Positions 17,281-25,950 of a stretch of 52,829 bases of DNA are shown piece after piece. A program made the translations under genes and the position numbers. Every line of letters begins with the position of its first letter. Positions within the stretch are counted from its first letter, which is position 1. The stretch comes from Ruminococcaceae bacterium UBA2854 (lineage in GTDB: Bacteria > Bacillota > Clostridia > Oscillospirales > Acutalibacteraceae): positions 1 through 52,829 of the forward strand of contig DEFK01000036.1 in assembly GCA_002350765.1 (NCBI GenBank). The letters run 5' to 3'. Below the pieces are notes generated by a model. It had not been told where the DNA came from. It saw only the letters and a list, made by a program, of their open reading frames with translations, and searched no databases.

Positions 17281-18057
17281 ATGATTAAAGAAGTTATTGG
17301 AACCGGCGATACCGAGCAGGAAGCGTTGGAAAACGCGAAAGCTCAACTCGGTTTAGATGAAAATTCTGAGTATGATTTCGAAGTAATCCAGAGAGCTGAA
17401 AAAAAGGTTCTCGGTCTTTTCGGCGGAAAACAGGCTCAGGTAAAGATAACTGTTAAGGAAAAGGATAATCCCGCTGACGCCGCGGAGAAATTCTTAAAGG
17501 ATGTTATCGCCGCTATGAAACTCAACGGCGTAGAGGTTGCTGTAGAAAAAACAGAAACAAGCGCAACCTTTGATATTGAGGGCGAGGATGTCGGTTATAT
17601 TATCGGCAGACGCGGAGAAACTCTCGACGCTTTACAGTATCTTACAAGCTTAGTAGCTAATCACGTAGACAACAGCTACTTTAAAATTACCGTTAATACA
17701 GGTAATTACAGAGAAAAAAGAGAAAAAACTCTCGAGATTCTCGGACGCAAGCTCGCTTTTAAAGCGGTTAAAACAGGAAGAAAAACTTCCCTTGAGCCGA
17801 TGAATCCTTACGAGAGAAGAATTATACATACCTCCGTTCAGAAGGTCAGAGGAGCTACATCCTGGAGTGAGGGTGAAAACGCTTCAAGACATGTTGTTAT
17901 CGGTCCTGATCCTAAGGAAAGAAATAACAGAAGAAACAGAGGTAACTACAACAGAGGAAGAAATAACAATCGTTCCTCTAAGCCCGTAGAATCCAATCCC
18001 GATAGAAAGCCGCTCGACGAAAGCGGCGGCGCGGGACTTTACGGCAGAATAGATTAA
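17281..18057 (+). CDS. jag: RNA-binding protein Jag/KhpB
   Basis: A 258-aa protein with the three-part Jag layout: an N-terminal Jag_N domain (about 1-52, with KKVLGLFGGKQAQVKI), a KH-II domain carrying the GXXG loop in IIGRRGETLDALQ, and an R3H domain with NPYERRIIH. An Asn/Arg-rich tail follows (NRRNRGNYNRGRNN). Jag/KhpB binds RNA with KhpA and affects cell elongation and division. It follows yidC by 18 nt. Confidence 0.94.
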   Translation: MIKEVIGTGDTEQEALENAKAQLGLDENSEYDFEVIQRAEKKVLGLFGGKQAQVKITVKEKDNPADAAEKFLKDVIAAMKLNGVEVAVEKTETSATFDIEGEDVGYIIGRRGETLDALQYLTSLVANHVDNSYFKITVNTGNYREKREKTLEILGRKLAFKAVKTGRKTSLEPMNPYERRIIHTSVQKVRGATSWSEGENASRHVVIGPDPKERNNRRNRGNYNRGRNNNRSSKPVESNPDRKPLDESGGAGLYGRID

Positions 18058-18063
18058 TAATTT

Positions 18064-18118
18064 AAAGGTCGAGTAGACAGGTGATATTAATTACCGATGT
18101 CACCCGACCTTTTCTTTT
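18064..18118 (+). terminator. Hairpin terminator after jag; R1-like core
   Basis: AAAGGTCG (18064-18071) pairs with CGACCTTTT (18105-18113), with an inner GTGA/TCAC helix, then TTTCTTTT. It also contains the R1 signature GTAGACAG-N22-CCCGACC, so the repeat appears to double as a terminator. Confidence 0.7.
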
Positions 18119-18131
18119 AGGAGAAATCCAT

Positions 18132-19499
18132 ATGGATAATAAAACCATAGCGGCTATATCGACAGCTCAGGGAGAAGGCGGTATAGGTGTAATACGCGTC
18201 AGCGGAGAAAACTCAATACAAATATGCAACGGTATTTTTAAATCAGTTTCAGGGAAAAAACTTACGGAAATGAAAGGATACCGCGCGGCGCTTGGATATG
18301 TTTATAAAAACGGCGAAAAGCTCGACGAGGTTATCGCCACGGTTTTCAGAGCGCCTAACAGCTATACGGGAGAGAATATAGTTGAGCTTTCATGTCACGG
18401 CGGTATTTTTATTACAAGAGAAATTCTCCGTACCGTTATTGAAGCGGGAGCTGTTCCTGCCGAAGCGGGAGAGTTTACTAAGCGCGCGTTTTTAAACGGA
18501 AAGCTCGATTTAACTGAAGCGGAAGCCGTTATAGATATTATCTCGGCTAAGAGTAAAAATGCCGCGAGAGCTGCCGTGCTCGCTAAAGACGGAGCGCTTT
18601 GGCGCAGAATAGAAAACATAAAAAATAAACTCGTTTCAACCGCGGCTCATTTCAGCGCTTGGGCTGACTATCCCGAGGAGGATATTGAGCAGGTAAGCGA
18701 GGAAAGTTTAAATAATACATTTAACGAATGTTTGTTCGATATTAAAAAACTGTTAGATACATACGATTTAGGACAGACAGTAAAAGAAGGCTTGGATACC
18801 GTAATCGCGGGCAAGCCTAATACGGGAAAAAGTACCCTTATGAATCTTATAGCGGGTAAAAATAAAAGTATCGTAACGGATATTCCGGGAACGACGAGAG
18901 ATATTATCGAGGAAACCGTTAATATCGGCAACGTAACTCTTAGATTAAGCGATACCGCGGGTATGAGAGATACCGAGGATAAGGTCGAGAAAATAGGCGT
19001 GGATATAGCGAAAAGCCGAGTTCAGAATTGCGGACTTGTACTGGCTGTATTTGACGCGGGACGAGAGCTTGATGATGATGACAGAAAGCTTATTGCCGAT
19101 GTTCAGGACGCGCCCGTTATCGCGATTATTAATAAAACAGATTTAGATAAAAAGCTCGACGAAAAATATATTGAGGACAGGATAGATAAGGTGGTAAAGA
19201 TCTCCGCTAAAAACGGCGATGGATTTGAACTGCTTTGCGAGATGATAGAGAATATAGCGGGAACGAATAACTTCGACCCGAGCGAGGGAATACTTGCGAA
19301 CGAACGCCAGAGAACGGCGGTAATAAACGCGCAAAAAGCGTTAACAGAAGCAAAAGAAGCGCTCAATATAGGAATGACCTTCGACGCGATTACCGTAAAT
19401 ATTGAGGAAGCAATAGAATATATTCTCGAGCTTACGGGAGAAAGAGTAAGCGAGGTTGTGGTTGATAATGTATTCCACAACTTCTGTGTAGGAAAATAG
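18132..19499 (+). CDS. mnmE: tRNA uridine-5-carboxymethylaminomethyl(34) synthesis GTPase MnmE
   Basis: A 455-aa GTPase that with MnmG modifies the wobble uridine of certain tRNAs. The N-terminal tetrahydrofolate-binding domain starts MDNKTIAAISTAQGEGGIGV. The embedded G domain has G1 GKPNTGKS (227-234), GTTRD, DTAGMRDTE and NKTD. The C-terminal CVGK is the family CxGK motif. The ATG at 18132 with an AGGAG site is preferred over an upstream in-frame start at 18081 that would translate through the preceding hairpin. Confidence 0.96.
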   Translation: MDNKTIAAISTAQGEGGIGVIRVSGENSIQICNGIFKSVSGKKLTEMKGYRAALGYVYKNGEKLDEVIATVFRAPNSYTGENIVELSCHGGIFITREILRTVIEAGAVPAEAGEFTKRAFLNGKLDLTEAEAVIDIISAKSKNAARAAVLAKDGALWRRIENIKNKLVSTAAHFSAWADYPEEDIEQVSEESLNNTFNECLFDIKKLLDTYDLGQTVKEGLDTVIAGKPNTGKSTLMNLIAGKNKSIVTDIPGTTRDIIEETVNIGNVTLRLSDTAGMRDTEDKVEKIGVDIAKSRVQNCGLVLAVFDAGRELDDDDRKLIADVQDAPVIAIINKTDLDKKLDEKYIEDRIDKVVKISAKNGDGFELLCEMIENIAGTNNFDPSEGILANERQRTAVINAQKALTEAKEALNIGMTFDAITVNIEEAIEYILELTGERVSEVVVDNVFHNFCVGK

Positions 19500-19509
19500 G
19501 GTAGAGATT

Positions 19510-21375
19510 ATGAAATATAAAGCGGGAAAATTTGATGTAGCAGTTATAGGAGCGGGTCACGCGGGAATAGAAGCCGCGCTCGCTTCCGCGCGTCTTGGAT
19601 GCAGTACGGTAGTTTTCACAATCAATATGGACGCTGTTGGAAACTGCCCCTGTAATCCGTCAATCGGCGGAACGGCAAAAGGCCACCTTGTCCGTGAGAT
19701 TGACGCTCTCGGCGGAGAAATGGGAAAGACTGCTGACGAGTGTTTTCTACAGAGCAGGATGCTAAATAAGGGAAAAGGTCCCGCCGTTCATTCTTTAAGA
19801 GCGCAGATTGACAGAAGAAAATATTCCGATGTGATGAAGCATAAGCTTGAATTGCAGGAGAATTTACAGCTTCATCAGGCGGAGGTTACCGATATTGAAA
19901 AGAATGAAAACGGATATATTTTAACGACAAGAATGCTCGCTGAGTATGAGGTCAAGGCGGTAATTATCGCGACAGGTACGTACTTGGGAGGAAGAATTTT
20001 TGTCGGCGAGGTCAGCTACGAAAGCGGACCTGACGGAATATTCGCCGCGAGCTTTTTAGGGGAGAGCCTAAAAAAACTCGGAATAGGTTTGCGCCGATTT
20101 AAAACGGGAACACCCGCGAGAGTGCTAAGAAGCAGTATAGATTTTTCGGAATTAGAGGAACAGCTCGGCGACGAACCGCCGATACCGTTTTCATACGATA
20201 CCGAGGATTTAGGTGAAAATAAGGTTAAATGTCATATAAGCTGGACTAATGAAAAAACTAAGGAAATTATCCTTGAGAATATCCACCGCTCACCGCTTTA
20301 CGGCGGAAAGATTGAGGGAGTAGGTCCGCGATACTGTCCGAGCTTAGAGGATAAAATAGTCCGATTCAGCGAGAAAAAACGCCATCAGCTTTTTATTGAG
20401 CCGTGCGGACTTGATACAGAGGAAATGTATCTCCAGGGAATGAGCTCATCCTTACCCGAGGAAGTACAGCTGAAATTTTACCATACTATAAAGGGACTTG
20501 AAAACGCGGTTATTATGCGTCCCGCTTACGCTATTGAGTACGATTGTATTGACCCGACCGAAATGAACGCCACGCTCGAATTTAAGAAGTTCGAGGGCTT
20601 ATACGGCGCGGGACAGTTCAACGGCAGCTCGGGATATGAGGAAGCCGCGGCTCAGGGATTTGTCGCGGGAGTTAACGCCGCTTTAAAAATCCAGGGAAAA
20701 GAACCTATGATATTAGAGCGCTCGGGTTCGTATATCGGAACGCTTATAGACGACCTTGTTACCAAGGGCGCTAACGAGCCGTACAGGATGATGACCTCGA
20801 GAAGCGAATACCGTCTTATATTAAGACAGGATAACGCTGATGTAAGACTTACGCCGATAGGTAGAAAAATCGGACTTATATCCGACAATCGCTGGGAGCG
20901 TTTCAATAAAAAACAACAGCTTAAAGAACAAGAGCTAAAGAGAATAAGCAAGATAGTAATACCTCCGAGCGATAAGATAAACGAGATACTTGTTTCACGT
21001 GAAACATCACCGTTGTCTACGGGCGCAAAGCTGATTGATTTGCTTAGAAGACCACAGCTAAGCTATAAAGACTTAGAGCCTGTAGATACTACCCGTCCCG
21101 ATTTAGACGCGAATATTTTCGAGCAGGTTGAAATTGAGGTTAAATACGCGGGCTATATTGAAAAACAGCTTAAACAGGTTGAGCAGATGCAAAAGCTCGA
21201 AAAGAAAAAACTGCCCGATAATTTCGATTATACGGAGCTGAAAGGACTAAGGCTGGAAGCTCAGGAAAAGCTTAATAAGATTAAACCTCTTAACATAGGA
21301 CAGGCGTCGCGTATCTCGGGAGTATCTCCCGCGGATATTAACGTGCTTTTAATCTGGCTTTCGCAAAGGAGATAA
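19510..21375 (+). CDS. mnmG: tRNA uridine-5-carboxymethylaminomethyl(34) synthesis enzyme MnmG
   Basis: A 621-aa FAD enzyme, partner of MnmE. The FAD site is GAGHAGIEAALASARLG, and the family sequences NPSIGGTAKGHLVREIDALGG and MMTSRSEYRLILRQDNAD are present. A perfect parS palindrome lies within its 3' third and encodes LVSRETS. It follows mnmE by 10 nt and precedes rsmG by 1 nt. Confidence 0.97.
   Translation: MKYKAGKFDVAVIGAGHAGIEAALASARLGCSTVVFTINMDAVGNCPCNPSIGGTAKGHLVREIDALGGEMGKTADECFLQSRMLNKGKGPAVHSLRAQIDRRKYSDVMKHKLELQENLQLHQAEVTDIEKNENGYILTTRMLAEYEVKAVIIATGTYLGGRIFVGEVSYESGPDGIFAASFLGESLKKLGIGLRRFKTGTPARVLRSSIDFSELEEQLGDEPPIPFSYDTEDLGENKVKCHISWTNEKTKEIILENIHRSPLYGGKIEGVGPRYCPSLEDKIVRFSEKKRHQLFIEPCGLDTEEMYLQGMSSSLPEEVQLKFYHTIKGLENAVIMRPAYAIEYDCIDPTEMNATLEFKKFEGLYGAGQFNGSSGYEEAAAQGFVAGVNAALKIQGKEPMILERSGSYIGTLIDDLVTKGANEPYRMMTSRSEYRLILRQDNADVRLTPIGRKIGLISDNRWERFNKKQQLKEQELKRISKIVIPPSDKINEILVSRETSPLSTGAKLIDLLRRPQLSYKDLEPVDTTRPDLDANIFEQVEIEVKYAGYIEKQLKQVEQMQKLEKKKLPDNFDYTELKGLRLEAQEKLNKIKPLNIGQASRISGVSPADINVLLIWLSQRR
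20991..21006. promoter_or_regulatory. parS: parS site inside mnmG
   Basis: TGTTTCACGTGAAACA, a perfect 16-bp palindrome matching the ParB/Spo0J binding consensus, read through as codons of mnmG. Confidence 0.9.
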
Positions 21376-21376
21376 A

Positions 21377-22081
21377 TTGAAGGATTTAGTAAAAAAAGCC
21401 TGCGCGGATATAGGAATAAACTTATCCGACAGTCAGGCTGAAAAGTTTGAAAAGTATTATAAACTGCTTATAGAGTGGAACGAGAAAATAAACCTTACCC
21501 GAATTGTAGAGCCCGAAGAAGTTGCGGTAAAACACTTTGCCGATAGCTTAGCACTTACGAAGTATTTCGATATTCCCGAAAACGCTTCGCTTATTGACGT
21601 CGGTACAGGCGCTGGTTTTCCTGGTATTCCGCTAAAGATATTCAGGGAAGATATTAAACTCACACTTTTAGACAGCCTTAATAAACGTCTGAACTTCTTA
21701 GACACAGTCGCCGAGGAAATCGGAATAGATGTAAATACCGTACATTCAAGAGCCGAGGACGCGGGCAAGGATGTCGCTCAGAGAGAGAGTTACGATATTG
21801 CGATATCGAGAGCTGTCGCAAGGCTTAACACACTGTGCGAATATTGTATACCTCTCGTAAAAGTCGGCGGAAGCTTTATTGCGATGAAAGCCGCTGACTA
21901 TAAAGAAGAATTAAAGGAAGCCGAAAACGCCGTTAAAATTTTAGGCGGTGAAGTGGTTTCAGTTAATGAGTTCAATTTAGAGGGCGCGGGGGAGAGAGCG
22001 CTTATAGTTATTAATAAGAAAGATAACACTTCCGATAAATATCCGCGCGCGGGTAAGAAAATAAAAAACAAACCGTTATAA
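21377..22081 (+). CDS. rsmG: 16S rRNA (guanine(527)-N(7))-methyltransferase RsmG
   Basis: A 234-aa SAM-dependent methyltransferase acting on G527 of 16S rRNA. The SAM site LIDVGTGAGFPGIPLKI and the N-terminal LIEWNEKINLTRI are family-typical. It uses a TTG start with GGAGA ahead, 1 nt after mnmG. It ends in a basic tail (AGKKIKNKPL). Confidence 0.95.
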   Translation: MKDLVKKACADIGINLSDSQAEKFEKYYKLLIEWNEKINLTRIVEPEEVAVKHFADSLALTKYFDIPENASLIDVGTGAGFPGIPLKIFREDIKLTLLDSLNKRLNFLDTVAEEIGIDVNTVHSRAEDAGKDVAQRESYDIAISRAVARLNTLCEYCIPLVKVGGSFIAMKAADYKEELKEAENAVKILGGEVVSVNEFNLEGAGERALIVINKKDNTSDKYPRAGKKIKNKPL

Positions 22082-22084
22082 AAC

Positions 22085-22131
22085 GTCATCCTGAGTGAAA
22101 GAAAAATCTTTTACGCTCGGGATGACATTTT
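22085..22131 (+). terminator. Terminator of the rpmH-rsmG block; CTGAG-type palindrome
   Basis: GTCATCCTGAG (22085-22095) pairs with CTCGGGATGAC (22116-22126) and is followed by ATTTTTATT. The arms belong to the GTCATTCTGAGCG family of dispersed palindromes, used here as a terminator. Confidence 0.75.
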
Positions 22132-22258
22132 TATTATTAATTTTACATTTAACTTGAAAAAATTTTAAAATAATTGCTCAAACTTCGACACGCTTTTTAA
22201 AATAAAAGTGGTATGATAATAACACCGAAAGGGACAAACCTCAAAGAGAGGTGAGGTA

Positions 22259-23074
22259 TTGAATTACCTTAGTAAATCAGAAAATCGAATAGCCGAAATC
22301 CCTACAATCAAAATCCGTCCTAATAAAACTCAACCCCGCAGGATATTTGAGGAAGACAAGCTAAGGGATTTGGCGAAGTCGATAGAGGAAAACGGGATCC
22401 TCCAGCCGCTGACTGTAAGGAAGGTAAGTCAGTCGGAATACGAAATCATAGCAGGCGAACGCAGGCTGAGAGCCGCCGTAATCGCGGGCTATACCCGAGT
22501 GCCCTGTATAATAATAAAATGTAACGATAGGGAATCCGCCGTACTCGCTCTAATTGAAAATCTCCAGCGCCGTGACCTCGGAATATTTGAGGAAGCGAGA
22601 GGAATATCTCGGCTTATAAGACGTTACGGTTTAACCCAGGAGCAGGCGGCGGTCAAGCTCGGTAAAAGCCAGAGCTCAATTGCCAACAAGCTAAGGCTTT
22701 TAAATCTTACTTATGATGAACAGGACTGGATTGTTCAGGCGGGATTATCCGAACGCCACGCGAGAGCGCTGCTCAGGATTTACGACCAGGAGCTGAGAAA
22801 AGAAGCTCTCTCTAAAATCATAGCGGATAACCTGAACGTTGCCCAAAGCGAGGAGCTTATAGAAAACCTGCTCTGTAATTCGGGAGAAAATGAAAAGAAG
22901 GGCACACGTAAAATCATAATAAGAGATATACGAATTTTTATTAATACGATAAATAAAGCTGTACTTACGATGAAAGAGGCGGGAATAGACGCCGTTTACG
23001 ACAAAAAGGACAGCGGGGATTACCTCGAATACACCGTAAAAATCCCTAAACCTCGGGTTGAAAAACCCGCTTAA
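22259..23074 (+). CDS. noc: Nucleoid occlusion protein Noc (ParB family)
   Basis: A 271-aa ParB-family protein. It has the N-terminal CTP/DNA-clamp domain with QPRRIFEEDKLRDLAKSI and EIIAGERRLRAA, then the helix-turn-helix region EEARGISRLIRRYGLTQEQAAVKLGKSQ, split here by its known fold. The gene order rsmG-noc-parA-parB is that of Bacillus, which favours Noc over a second Spo0J. Noc binds DNA sites and membrane to block septation over the nucleoid. TTG start with GAGGTGAGG ahead. No full Bacillus-type Noc binding site was seen in the window. Confidence 0.85.
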   Translation: MNYLSKSENRIAEIPTIKIRPNKTQPRRIFEEDKLRDLAKSIEENGILQPLTVRKVSQSEYEIIAGERRLRAAVIAGYTRVPCIIIKCNDRESAVLALIENLQRRDLGIFEEARGISRLIRRYGLTQEQAAVKLGKSQSSIANKLRLLNLTYDEQDWIVQAGLSERHARALLRIYDQELRKEALSKIIADNLNVAQSEELIENLLCNSGENEKKGTRKIIIRDIRIFINTINKAVLTMKEAGIDAVYDKKDSGDYLEYTVKIPKPRVEKPA

Positions 23075-23142
23075 CAAGCTTTCCGGACGGGCGCTAACGC
23101 GTCCAATCCACTCATACCCATTTCCTTATCTAACCCCTTGCC

Positions 23143-23177
23143 AAAGCCGCGTAGAAATACGCGGCTTTCGGCATTTT
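23143..23177 (+). terminator. Terminator downstream of noc
   Basis: An 11-bp perfect stem AAAGCCGCGTA/TACGCGGCTTT closed by a GAAA loop, followed by CGGCATTTTTAA, about 70 nt after the noc stop. Confidence 0.65.
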
Positions 23178-23182
23178 TAATC

Positions 23183-23311
23183 GTCCGCGTCAGTCGGGAG
23201 CCCCGACAGCCAAAGCCGCCTATTAAAACCTTAATATGATTCAAACAATCATAAACGGCGGATTTTAAGTATTTATTAATTAGTGGTTTTTGAGTGGACA
23301 TTCCTTTCTTA
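23183..23311 (-). repeat. R2 fragment interrupted by an R3 repeat
   Basis: On the minus strand ACTAAGAAAGGAATGTCCAC (end of an R2 leader) is separated from TGACGCGGAC (second hairpin arm) by R3 sequence: a small GTCGGG/CCCGAC hairpin and GCCGCC...GGCGG arms. R3 sits exactly in the hairpin loop of R2. Confidence 0.7.
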
Positions 23312-23436
23312 GTATTTATATTCTCTCGTACCGATTTATCGCCTATCATTCTCAGCGAAGTCGAAGAAATCTTTTACCTTTTAACTCTTAATTCTTAACT
23401 CTTAACTAAACCATATTCCCGTACTTAATCATCGCC

Positions 23437-23526
23437 TGTCATTCTGAGCGGAGCGTAAGCGAAGTCGAAGAATCTTTAAGGTTTAAGATCCTTTGGCACG
23501 GTGCTGCGTACCTGCTCAGGATGACA
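23437..23526. repeat. CTGAG-type palindromic repeat
   Basis: Arms TGTCATTCTGAGC (23437-23449) and GCTCAGGATGACA (23514-23526) flank GAAGTCGAAGAATCT. A partial copy lies at 23347-23372. This dispersed palindrome occurs in many gut bacterial genomes, to my recollection. Confidence 0.7.
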
Positions 23527-23637
23527 AGAGATGAACAATATACTATTAATACACTCGGAAACATAACGAAGGTTCTATATCAATTATTCTACACGACATT
23601 CACAAATCACTAGGCACTAACCACTAGTCACTTAATT

Positions 23638-23653
23638 TGTTTCACGTGAAACA
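23638..23653. promoter_or_regulatory. parS: parS site upstream of parA
   Basis: TGTTTCACGTGAAACA, perfect palindrome identical to the site in mnmG, 134 bp before the parA start. Confidence 0.92.
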
Positions 23654-23787
23654 TAATAGAAAAGCCGAGGAGCGTAGCCCTTATATAACATCACAAAAAA
23701 TATTGTTATCAATCTTTAAAAAACTCTTTTATTTTTTTCTTTAATATGCTAAAATAAAATAGATATTTTAAAAAGGGATTTGATAAT

Positions 23788-24549
23788 TTGGCAAAGGTAA
23801 TTGCTGTAGCAAACCAAAAGGGCGGAGTAGGTAAGACTACAACCTCCGTAAACCTCGCGGCTTGTCTTGGAAATCTGGGGAAAAAGGTACTTTTAATTGA
23901 TGTTGACCCCCAGGGAAACGCCACCAGCGGTGTGGCTGTAGATAAAAGAAAGCTTACAAAATCTACATATAATATTCTTGTAGACGGGCTAAAAGCGGAG
24001 GAATGTTTATACGCTACCCAGTTTAACAACCTCCATATTCTCCCGAGCTCGCTCGATTTAGCGGCGGCGGAGCTCGAAATCGTTGAAAAACCGCACAGAG
24101 AAGCGCTGCTTAAAAACGCGGTTCTTCCGATTAAGTACAACTACGATTACATAATAATAGACTGTCCGCCCTCCTTAGGGCTTATTACGGCGAACGCTAT
24201 GACGCTTGCGGACACAATACTCGTTCCGATTCAGTGCGAATACTACGCGCTCGAAGGACTTTCACAGCTTATGAGTACGGTGCGCAGAGTTAAACGCCAG
24301 TACAACCCGAGCTTAGAGCTCGAGGGCGTACTGCTTACAATGTACGACGGAAGATTAAATCTCACCCAGCAGGTTGTTGAGGAAGTTAAAAAGTTCTTCC
24401 CGCGCAAGGTGTTTAAGACAGTTATCCCTCGCGGAGTAAGACTTTCGGAAGCGCCTTCGTTCGGAATGCCCGTAATTTACTACGATAAATCCTGTAAGGG
24501 CGCGGCGGCGTATAACGAGCTCGCCGAAGAAATTGTAAAAAAAGGTTAA
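23788..24549 (+). CDS. parA: Chromosome partitioning ATPase ParA/Soj
   Basis: A 253-aa deviant Walker ATPase that works with ParB at parS and, in Bacillus, also modulates DnaA. Deviant Walker A is KGGVGKTTT (11-19). The DxDPQGNATSG stretch and IIDCPPSLGLIT Walker B are present. A TTG start is used (frame begins with AKVIAVANQ) with AAAGGGA upstream. parB follows after 11 nt. Confidence 0.97.
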   Translation: MAKVIAVANQKGGVGKTTTSVNLAACLGNLGKKVLLIDVDPQGNATSGVAVDKRKLTKSTYNILVDGLKAEECLYATQFNNLHILPSSLDLAAAELEIVEKPHREALLKNAVLPIKYNYDYIIIDCPPSLGLITANAMTLADTILVPIQCEYYALEGLSQLMSTVRRVKRQYNPSLELEGVLLTMYDGRLNLTQQVVEEVKKFFPRKVFKTVIPRGVRLSEAPSFGMPVIYYDKSCKGAAAYNELAEEIVKKG

Positions 24550-24560
24550 GGTAAAGAAAT

Positions 24561-25415
24561 ATGGCAAAAAGAAAAGGCGGACTCGGAAAAGGTCTGGACG
24601 CAATTTTTATCCAGAACGAAACCGAGGACGGAGGAAGTACGGTAACTTTAAATATATCGGAGATTGAACCAAATCACGATCAGCCCCGCCGTGAGTTCGA
24701 CGAGGAAAAGCTGAACCAACTTGCCGAGAGTATAAAAACCCACGGACTGATTCAGCCGATACTCGTAAAGCCGTTATTCGGCGGAGGATATGAGATAGTA
24801 GCGGGCGAGAGAAGATACCGAGCCTGTCAGCTTGCGGGTATTACGGAGGTTCCCGTAACGATACGAGAGCTAACCGACAGGGAAACAATGGAAATCGCGC
24901 TTATAGAAAATCTACAGCGCGAGGACTTAAACCCGATAGAAGAAGCGCTCGGATATAAAACGCTTATGGACGAGCACGATTTAAGCCAGGAGGCGGTAGC
25001 CGAAGCGGTCGGAAAATCCCGTCCCGCGGTAGCGAATACACTAAGGCTTCTGAATCTTCCCGACAGCGTTACGGAAATGGTAAAAAGCGGAAAGCTTTCC
25101 GCTGGCCACGCGAGAGCGATATTGGCGCTTGAAAATGAGCAGGATATGGAAACGCTCGCCGACGAGGTAGTAGCTTCCGATTTATCGGTTCGCCAGACCG
25201 AAAAGCTCGCGAAAAAGTCAGTAAAAAAACCTGTCGCGAAAAAAGAACCTAAGCAATCCAACTATTATAAAATGGTTGAGCATACCTTGTCCGAATATCT
25301 CGGGAAAAAGGTTAAGGTAAAACCGCTGCCGAATAAAAAGGGCGGAACGCTTTCGATAGAATTTTACAGCGACGACGAGCTTAAGGATTTGGCGGCAAAG
25401 CTAGAGGATAAGTGA
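24561..25415 (+). CDS. parB: Chromosome partitioning protein ParB/Spo0J
   Basis: A 284-aa ParB CTPase clamp. The N-terminal has QPRREFDEEKLNQLAESI and the CTP motif EIVAGERRYRACQ. The helix-turn-helix is around VAEAVGKSRPAVANTLRLL, and SAGHARAIL follows. A C-terminal dimerisation domain completes it. It binds the two parS sites nearby. TGATG overlap with the next gene shows coupling. Confidence 0.96.
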   Translation: MAKRKGGLGKGLDAIFIQNETEDGGSTVTLNISEIEPNHDQPRREFDEEKLNQLAESIKTHGLIQPILVKPLFGGGYEIVAGERRYRACQLAGITEVPVTIRELTDRETMEIALIENLQREDLNPIEEALGYKTLMDEHDLSQEAVAEAVGKSRPAVANTLRLLNLPDSVTEMVKSGKLSAGHARAILALENEQDMETLADEVVASDLSVRQTEKLAKKSVKKPVAKKEPKQSNYYKMVEHTLSEYLGKKVKVKPLPNKKGGTLSIEFYSDDELKDLAAKLEDK

Positions 25416-25927
25416 TGAAGTATAAAAAAGCTTTGCTAGGAACGTTTGTTCTAATTGGTTTAACTGTAATGTTTACGATAACAGCGTCCGCCAACTCAAT
25501 ATGGACAGAGCGAATGGATAATTATTCTTATATGGAGCATTTTCCGTATATAATAATCGGAACTTTAATTGTTGAAGCTTTAGCTCTGTTGGTTGTTACC
25601 AAGATGAAAAAACCTTTAAAAGTTATCGGGACGGTTGTATTAGCTAACGCGGCATCGTTTCTTATACCTGAAGCGATTATGAATCTTATACTTTTCGGCG
25701 GACAGCGTTTTGAACTTTTTATGTTGTTTAATACATATTGGTTTTTAAACGTAATATTTATTATAATAACGTTAGCTATCGAATTACCGATAATATGGGC
25801 TATTTTGAAAAAAGATGTAAAGAGTGTAAAGGTTTTATTGTTAACGGCAACGGCAGTAAATATTTTTACGACCGTTGTTACGGCAATAATTGATATACAA
25901 ATTTATAACTGGTTACTTGCCGGATAA
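25415..25927 (+). CDS. Four- to five-helix membrane protein of unknown function
   Basis: A 170-aa hydrophobic protein whose ATG overlaps the parB stop (TGATG); a GTG one codon earlier is possible. The N-terminus looks like a signal or first helix (KALLGTFVLIGLTVMFTITASANS), followed by a short outside segment with W and Y and about four further helices (about 45-63, 71-95, 105-128, 137-160). I recognise no family. Its place between parB and serS is probably incidental co-transcription. Confidence 0.7.
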   Translation: MKYKKALLGTFVLIGLTVMFTITASANSIWTERMDNYSYMEHFPYIIIGTLIVEALALLVVTKMKKPLKVIGTVVLANAASFLIPEAIMNLILFGGQRFELFMLFNTYWFLNVIFIIITLAIELPIIWAILKKDVKSVKVLLLTATAVNIFTTVVTAIIDIQIYNWLLAG

Positions 25928-25950
25928 AGTTAAGATAAGAGGAGTAAAAA

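Larger units (their letters stand above)
23075..23787. other. noc-parA intergenic region made of repeats
   Basis: A 713-bp gap without a convincing gene. It holds the noc terminator, the R2/R3 composite, two CTGAG-type palindromes, a low-complexity tract of CACTAACCACTAGTCACT type (about 23607-23634) and a parS site before parA. Confidence 0.7.

Noticed and set aside
18081..18131. Upstream start for mnmE
   Set aside because: Would translate through the jag terminator hairpin; the ATG at 18132 has a good site and matches family N-termini.
23071..23349. 92-codon minus-strand frame after noc
   Set aside because: Built entirely of the noc terminator, R2 and R3 repeats.
25928..25950. T-box leader expected before serS
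   Set aside because: The gap to the previous gene is only 23 bp and contains no T-box sequence.
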